From DSNY01 sp037442465 (lineage in GTDB: Bacteria; Pseudomonadota; Gammaproteobacteria; Burkholderiales; Burkholderiaceae_F), in the NCBI GenBank assembly GCA_037442465.1, contig JBBIQI010000123.1:1-10202 (forward strand): a stretch of 10,202 bases of DNA, written 5' to 3'. Below the pieces are notes generated by a model. That model ran no database searches. It saw nothing but the letters and a program-made list of their open reading frames with translations, and was not told the DNA's origin. Shown here piece by piece: positions 6,442-10,202 of the stretch (its first letter is position 1; every line of letters starts with the position of its first letter). A program made the translations under genes and the position numbers.

Positions 6442-6870
6442 ATGTCGAGCGTGCCTGCGCATTGGGAACACTTCGAGCACGGTGCCGACATCGGCGTGCG
6501 CGGCGTCGGCCGCACGCTCGCGCAGGCCTTCGAGCAGGCTGCGCTCGCGCTGACCGCGGTCATCACCGACCCGGCGGCGGTGGCCGCGACCACGGCCGTC
6601 GACATCGCCTGCGAGGCGCCCGACACGGAACTGCTACTCGCCGACTGGCTCAATGCGCTCGTGTACGAGATGCAGGTCAGGGGCATGCTGTTCGGCCGCT
6701 TCGAGGTGTCGATCGAAGGCACGCGGCTGGCGGCGCGCGCCTGGGGTGAGCCGGTCGACGTTGCGCGCCACAAGCCGGCCGTCGAGGTCAAGGGCGCGAC
6801 CTACACGCAGCTCGCCGTGCGCCGGCTCGATGACGGCCACTGGCTCGCGCAGTGCGTCGTCGACGTTTGA
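6442..6870 (+). CDS. Archease, cofactor of RNA ligase RtcB
   Basis: Archease speeds guanylylation and turnover of the RNA ligase RtcB and broadens its nucleotide use. This 142-residue protein has the family hallmarks: EHGADIGVRG (12-21), where archease usually reads H-x-A-D-I-G; TLAQAFEQAALALTAV (25-40); LLADWLNALVYE (65-76); an AVEVKGATYTQL segment (113-124); and the C-terminal AQCVVDV. The acidic metal-binding residues include D16 and the final D141. ATG 6442 is chosen because the protein then begins a few residues before the conserved WEHFEHGAD; the ribosome binding site is weak. The in-frame GTG at 6400 would add 14 residues with no family support. The rtcB start follows 13 bases after the stop, so the two are almost surely one operon and act together. 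Confidence 0.93.
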   Translation: MSSVPAHWEHFEHGADIGVRGVGRTLAQAFEQAALALTAVITDPAAVAATTAVDIACEAPDTELLLADWLNALVYEMQVRGMLFGRFEVSIEGTRLAARAWGEPVDVARHKPAVEVKGATYTQLAVRRLDDGHWLAQCVVDV

Positions 6871-6883
6871 CGAGGACACAACG

Positions 6884-8329
6884 ATGGACATCAGCAAGCT
6901 CGTCCGACGCAGCACCACCGAATGGGTGATCGAGCCGGGGTCCGATGAGCGGGCGCGCGGCATGTGCGTACCGGGGGTGATCTACGCGACTGAAGCACTC
7001 GTGCGCGAGATGGACGAGAAGGTCTACGAGCAGGTCGCCAACGTCGCCAAGCTGCCGGGCATCGTCGCGGCGTCCTACGCGATGCCGGACGCACACTGGG
7101 GCTACGGATTCCCGATCGGCGGCGTGGCCGCGTTCGACCCCGACGAGGGCGGCGTGGTCTCAGCCGGCGGCGTGGGCTTCGACATCTCGTGCGGCGTGCG
7201 CTGCCTGCACACCGGACTGAAGTCCGCCGACGTCGAGGGCCAGAAGCAGCTGCTCGCCGACGCGCTGTATGCGCGCATCCCCGCCGGCGTGGGTTCGACC
7301 GGTGCGATCCGGCTGACGCCGAGCGAGATGGACAGCATGCTCGCCGGCGGCGCACGCTGGGCGGTCGAACGCGGCTACGGCAGCGCCGACGATCTCGAGC
7401 GGATCGAGGAACGCGGCTGCATGCAGGGGGCACAGCCCGAAGCGGTGTCCGAGCACGCGAAGAAGCGTCAGCGCGACGAGATGGGCACCCTCGGCTCGGG
7501 CAACCATTACCTCGAAGTGCAGCGGGTCGCCGCGGTGTTCGACGAGCGCATCGCGGCGGCCTTTGGACTCGCGCTCGACGACGTCGTCGTCAGCATCCAC
7601 TGCGGCTCGCGCGGGCTCGGCCACCAGATCGGCACCGAGTATCTGCGATCGATGGCGGTCGAGGCGAGACAACACGGCATCGCGCTGCCGGATCGCGAAC
7701 TGGCGTGCGCGCCGCTCGCTTCGACGACCGGTCGCAGCTACCTCGGCGCGATGCGCGCGGCGATCAACTGCGCGCTCGCCAACCGGCAGATCCTGACGCA
7801 CCTGACGCGCCGGGTCTTCGCCGACATCCTGCCGGCTGCGCGGCTGCCGCTGCTGTACGACGTCTCGCACAACACGTGCAAGCTGGAAGAGCACGTCGTC
7901 GACGGCCGCAAGCGCAAGCTCTACGTGCATCGCAAGGGCGCCACCCGCGCGTTCGGCCCCGGACATCCGGACCTGCCGCCGGCGCTGCGCGAGTTCGGCC
8001 AACCGGTGCTCATCGGCGGCAGCATGGGCACCTGCTCGTACGTGCTCGCCGGCACCGCGGCGCCGGCCGAACGCGCATTCGCGTCCGCCTGCCACGGCGC
8101 GGGGCGCAGCATGAGTCGGCATGAGGCCACCCGCCGCTGGCACGGCCGGCAGGTCGTCGACGAACTCGCGGGCCGCGGGGTGCTGATCCGCAGTCCGTCG
8201 ATGCGCGGAGTGGCCGAGGAAGCGCCCGGCGCGTACAAGGATGTGACCGCCGTGGTCGACGCCGCCGACGCCGCAGGCCTTGCGCGCAAGGTCGCGCGGC
8301 TCGAGCCCCTCGTCTGCATCAAGGGCTGA
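6884..8329 (+). CDS. rtcB: RNA-splicing ligase RtcB
   Basis: RtcB joins RNA ends carrying 2',3'-cyclic phosphate or 3'-phosphate to 5'-hydroxyl ends, using GTP and manganese. In bacteria it repairs cleaved tRNA and rRNA. The 481-residue product has all expected active-site elements: D100 and C103 in GFDISCG, N207-H208 in GSGNHYLEV, H239 in HCGSRGLGHQ, H329 in DVSHN, and the guanylylated H404 in CHGAGRSMSRHE. H404 happens to match the Pyrococcus numbering. Length agrees with the longer, archease-dependent type rather than the 408-residue E. coli protein. ATG 6884 follows GAGGA at a good distance. Archease lies immediately upstream. RNA cyclase RtcA, the regulator RtcR and Ro60/Y-RNA genes are not seen in the window, so the trigger for expression is unclear. 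Confidence 0.97.
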   Translation: MDISKLVRRSTTEWVIEPGSDERARGMCVPGVIYATEALVREMDEKVYEQVANVAKLPGIVAASYAMPDAHWGYGFPIGGVAAFDPDEGGVVSAGGVGFDISCGVRCLHTGLKSADVEGQKQLLADALYARIPAGVGSTGAIRLTPSEMDSMLAGGARWAVERGYGSADDLERIEERGCMQGAQPEAVSEHAKKRQRDEMGTLGSGNHYLEVQRVAAVFDERIAAAFGLALDDVVVSIHCGSRGLGHQIGTEYLRSMAVEARQHGIALPDRELACAPLASTTGRSYLGAMRAAINCALANRQILTHLTRRVFADILPAARLPLLYDVSHNTCKLEEHVVDGRKRKLYVHRKGATRAFGPGHPDLPPALREFGQPVLIGGSMGTCSYVLAGTAAPAERAFASACHGAGRSMSRHEATRRWHGRQVVDELAGRGVLIRSPSMRGVAEEAPGAYKDVTAVVDAADAAGLARKVARLEPLVCIKG

Positions 8330-8342
8330 AGTGAAGCGTTCG

Positions 8343-8387
8343 GTCGCGGTCCCCGTCGATGGCCCGGCGCGAAACGGCGACCGCGAC
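8343..8387 (+). repeat. 9-base inverted repeat downstream of rtcB
   Basis: GTCGCGGTC (8343-8351) and GACCGCGAC (8379-8387) are perfect inverted copies 27 bases apart, beginning 14 bases after the rtcB stop. They could form a long stem-loop at the end of the archease-rtcB transcript or in the pncB leader. There is no T-run. The rest of the 156-base gap shows no gene and no clear promoter. Confidence 0.35.
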
Positions 8388-8485
8388 GGACGCAGCTGCG
8401 GCGCACCGGGGGCCGGAGGCTTGCCGCGAATCCGCTCGGCGAGACGGCCGAACGACGCGACACGCCTGCACGGAGCGCACTGAAA

Positions 8486-9814
8486 ATGTCCCGGCACGAA
8501 GGCCTGCTCACCGATCTGTACGAGCTCGCGATGGCGCGCAGCTATCGCGTCGAGGGCATGGACGAGCGCGCCGTGTTCGAACTGTTCGTGCGCGCGCATC
8601 CGGGCCGCAACTTTCTCGTCGCCGCCGGACTCGAGCAGGCGCTCGACTATCTGCAGTCCCTGCGTTTCGACGAGGCCGACCTCGAGTTCCTGCGCACGCA
8701 GCCGTTCGGCACGCCCGACTTCGTCGACTGGCTGCGCGGCTTTCGCTTCACCGGCGACGTCGATGCGCTGCCCGAAGGAACGGTGTTCTTCGCCAACGAG
8801 CCGGTCCTGCGCGTGACCGCGCCGCTGCCGCAGGCGCAGCTCGTCGAAACGCGGCTGCTGAACCTGATCCACTTCCAGACGTTGATCGCGTCCAAGGCGG
8901 TGCGCTGCGTGCTCGCCGCGCGCGGCCGGGCGGTCATCGACTACGGGCTGCGGCGCGCGCACGGCGCCGAGGCCGGCGTGCTCGCGGCGCGCGCGAGCTG
9001 GATCGCAGGCTTCGCGGGCACCGCGACCGTCGAGGCGGGACGCGCGTTCGGGCTGCCGCTGTACGGAACGATGGCGCATTCCTTCGTGCAGGCGCACGGC
9101 GACGAGACGGCGGCGTTCCTGGCGTTCGCACGCGCCCACCCCGGCAACGCGATCCTGTTGATCGACACATACGACACCGTCGCCGCCGCGCACAAGGTGG
9201 TCGCGGTCGCGCGTACGCTCGCTGCCGAGGGCATCGCCGTGCGCGCAGTGCGCATCGACAGCGGCGATCTCGTATCCTTGTCGCGCGCGGTGCGCCGCGT
9301 GCTCGACGACGGCGGGCTGCGCACGACCCGCATCATCGCCAGCGGCGGCCTCGACGAGGACGCGATCGACGCGCTGCTGCGCACCGGCAGCCCGCTCGAC
9401 GCCTTCGGCGTCGGCAGCGCACTGGCCTGCGCGTCGGACCATCCGGTCCTCGACTGTGCGTACAAGCTGCAGTCGTACGCGGGGCTCGCGCGCCGCAAGC
9501 GTTCGACCGGCAAAGCGACCTGGCCCGGCGTCAAACAGGTGTTCCGGCGCGCCGTGGACGGCCAGTACGCCGGCGATACCGTGGCGCTCGCCGACGAGCC
9601 GGTCGCCGGAAGGCCGCTGCTCGTGCCGGTCATGCGCGCCGGAGCCCGTGTCGCAGCACCCGAGGCGCTCGACGCGATCCGCGCGCGGCTGCGCGGCGAA
9701 CTGGACGCGCTGCCGGATGCGCTGACGCAACTGGCGAGCGCGCCCCCGTACGCGGTCGAGATCTCGCCAGCGATCCGCGCACTGGCGGCGCAGCTCGACT
9801 CGGCGGCGCGTTGA
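8486..9814 (+). CDS. pncB: Nicotinate phosphoribosyltransferase
   Basis: This enzyme makes nicotinate mononucleotide from nicotinate and PRPP, with ATP hydrolysis, in NAD salvage (Preiss-Handler pathway). The 442-residue protein starts with LLTDLYELAMA (7-17), the signature of the shorter NAPRTase group found in many Gram-positives and in eukaryotes; the classical enterobacterial PncB reads TDAYKLTM there. Other family motifs are FANEPVLRV (102-110), ETRLLNLIHFQTLIASKA (121-138), DYGLRRAHG (152-160), GTMAHSFVQAH (194-204) with H198 as the likely phosphorylated histidine, IDSGDL (257-262) and FGVGSAL (307-313). ATG 8486 has GGAG about 10 bases upstream. It is separated from rtcB by 156 bases, so an own promoter is possible though none was recognised. 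The symbol is assigned by function; orthology to E. coli pncB is not implied. Confidence 0.93.
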   Translation: MSRHEGLLTDLYELAMARSYRVEGMDERAVFELFVRAHPGRNFLVAAGLEQALDYLQSLRFDEADLEFLRTQPFGTPDFVDWLRGFRFTGDVDALPEGTVFFANEPVLRVTAPLPQAQLVETRLLNLIHFQTLIASKAVRCVLAARGRAVIDYGLRRAHGAEAGVLAARASWIAGFAGTATVEAGRAFGLPLYGTMAHSFVQAHGDETAAFLAFARAHPGNAILLIDTYDTVAAAHKVVAVARTLAAEGIAVRAVRIDSGDLVSLSRAVRRVLDDGGLRTTRIIASGGLDEDAIDALLRTGSPLDAFGVGSALACASDHPVLDCAYKLQSYAGLARRKRSTGKATWPGVKQVFRRAVDGQYAGDTVALADEPVAGRPLLVPVMRAGARVAAPEALDAIRARLRGELDALPDALTQLASAPPYAVEISPAIRALAAQLDSAAR

Positions 9815-9839
9815 GCTTGCCCGGTGTCCGCGCGACGGC

Positions 9840-9868
9840 GCGGGCGCGTGCGGGCGCGCAGCGGGCGC
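9840..9868 (+). repeat. Three phased copies of GCGGGCGC after pncB
   Basis: GCGGGCGC occurs at 9840, 9850 and 9861, spaced 10 and 11 bases, close to one helical turn. Phased copies could be protein-binding sites, but in DNA this GC-rich such simple repeats also arise by chance or slippage. Confidence 0.35.
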
Positions 9869-9934
9869 ATTGCGTCGAACGCGCGATCAGCCCGCAGCGG
9901 TGCGAGGCGCCCCACCTCGGGCGCTCAACCCGTA

Positions 9935-9994
9935 GGGGCAGCGCAAGGCGCCGGCGAGCGACTCGCCGCGGCAGCCACCGGCGCACGCTGCCCC
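9935..9994. other. Nested stable hairpin, possible structured RNA or transcript end
   Basis: Three nested perfect inverted repeats lie in 60 bases: outer GGGGCAGCG (9935-9943) with CGCTGCCCC (9986-9994), middle GCGCCGG (9948-9954) with CCGGCGC (9978-9984), and inner GGCGAG (9953-9958) with CTCGCC (9962-9967) around loop CGA. The middle and inner stems overlap by two bases, so one shortens slightly. A smaller hairpin, CGAGG/CCTCG (9903-9919), precedes it. No T-run follows on either strand. It may stabilise the pncB transcript end or be a small RNA; the sequence does not decide. Confidence 0.45.
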
Positions 9995-10016
9995 AGTGCC
10001 AACCGACGCCTTCTCG

Positions 10017-10107
10017 GCTTACCGATGATTACCCGACCTCGTGACACGGCCAGCTTGAGAGGTTTTTCGGCTCTGAACGCACCGTTTCCGTCATCCCGGC
10101 GGTAAGC
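10017..10107. repeat. Long-spaced inverted repeat in the AT-richer tail
   Basis: GCTTACCG (10017-10024) is the exact inverse complement of CGGTAAGC (10100-10107). The next bases inward, ATGA (10025-10028) and TCAT (10091-10094), also pair across a 5-base bulge (CCCGG), and ACCTC/GAGGT pairs further inside. A folded element of about 91 bases is possible. Function unknown. Confidence 0.3.
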
Positions 10108-10202
10108 GCTGCATTTCGGGTTTTCGGACGGTCGGATCGTTCAACCCAAATCCGGCAGTCCACACATGCAGTTTCGCGCAAGTGCGTTGGGCGACTGGGG
10201 TT

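Larger units (their letters stand above)
9815..10202. other. Terminal non-coding stretch rich in inverted repeats
   Basis: No protein here is recognisable, and open frames lack ribosome binding sites. The first half (to about 10000) is very GC-rich and packed with inverted repeats; the second half is more AT-rich with runs of T. An ATG at 10166 opens a frame to the window edge, but no ribosome binding site precedes it, so it is not called. No tRNA, attachment site or terminator with a clear T-run after pncB was found. Confidence 0.5.

Noticed and set aside
7160..9730. Very long open antisense frame opposite rtcB and pncB (856 codons)
   Set aside because: High-GC coding DNA lacks stop codons in other frames. 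The translation is rich in Arg, Ala and Gly with no recognisable domain, and both genes on the opposite strand are fully explained by their families.
8359..10044. 561-codon plus-strand frame overlapping pncB
   Set aside because: It is the out-of-frame shadow of pncB, arginine-rich and without motifs; the pncB frame carries all conserved NAPRTase residues.
10100..10190. tRNA-like or attC-like end (bases resembling a T-loop and a CCA)
   Set aside because: No 5-base T-stem, no acceptor partner and no integron core-site bases flank the repeat; the resemblance is superficial.
1..10202. Mobile elements, CRISPR arrays, integrases or a defence-type gene cluster
   Set aside because: No transposase, integrase, regularly spaced repeat or toxin-antitoxin pair was found. 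All long genes belong to well-known families.

Overview
The window looks like chromosomal DNA from a high-GC betaproteobacterium. Codon third positions are strongly G/C, the order argB - HAD nucleotidase - slmA is one I associate with betaproteobacteria, and a PEP-CTERM sorted protein is present. PEP-CTERM proteins go with exosortase and exopolysaccharide production in environmental Burkholderiales, Rhodocyclales and Nitrosomonadales. The genus cannot be fixed from the sequence.

Left part (1-3680), minus strand, an envelope and secretion region. A large ABC exporter of the type I secretion (HlyB-like) class runs off the left edge, so its catalytic C-terminus is missing. Its leader holds two mutually exclusive hairpins, one of which covers the ribosome binding site. 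After a 437-base gap, which contains a good intrinsic terminator, comes a secreted trypsin-like serine protease with a C-terminal PEP-CTERM anchor. It has a candidate sigma-54 promoter just upstream.

Middle part (3684-5957), minus strand, housekeeping genes. argB (arginine biosynthesis), a HAD pyrimidine 5'-nucleotidase-like gene and slmA (nucleoid occlusion) are closely spaced and probably form one operon read in that order. A 159-base divergent region separates argB from the plus-strand genes.

Right part (6117-9814), plus strand. It holds a 67-residue heavy-metal-associated (CopZ-like) domain protein, then the RNA-ligase cofactor archease and the RNA ligase RtcB, 13 bases apart, then a nicotinate phosphoribosyltransferase. 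Archease and RtcB form a two-gene RNA repair or tRNA ligation operon, with neither RtcA nor the regulator RtcR in the window. The phosphoribosyltransferase serves NAD salvage and is separated from rtcB by 156 bases.

The last 388 bases have no convincing gene but are rich in inverted repeats. They include a nested, very stable hairpin at 9935-9994 and a second, more AT-rich stem-forming stretch at 10017-10107. I found no mobile element, CRISPR array, tRNA or rRNA. All the genes belong to known families. The most interesting observations are regulatory or structural: the exporter leader, the sigma-54 site of the PEP-CTERM protease, and the structured tail.
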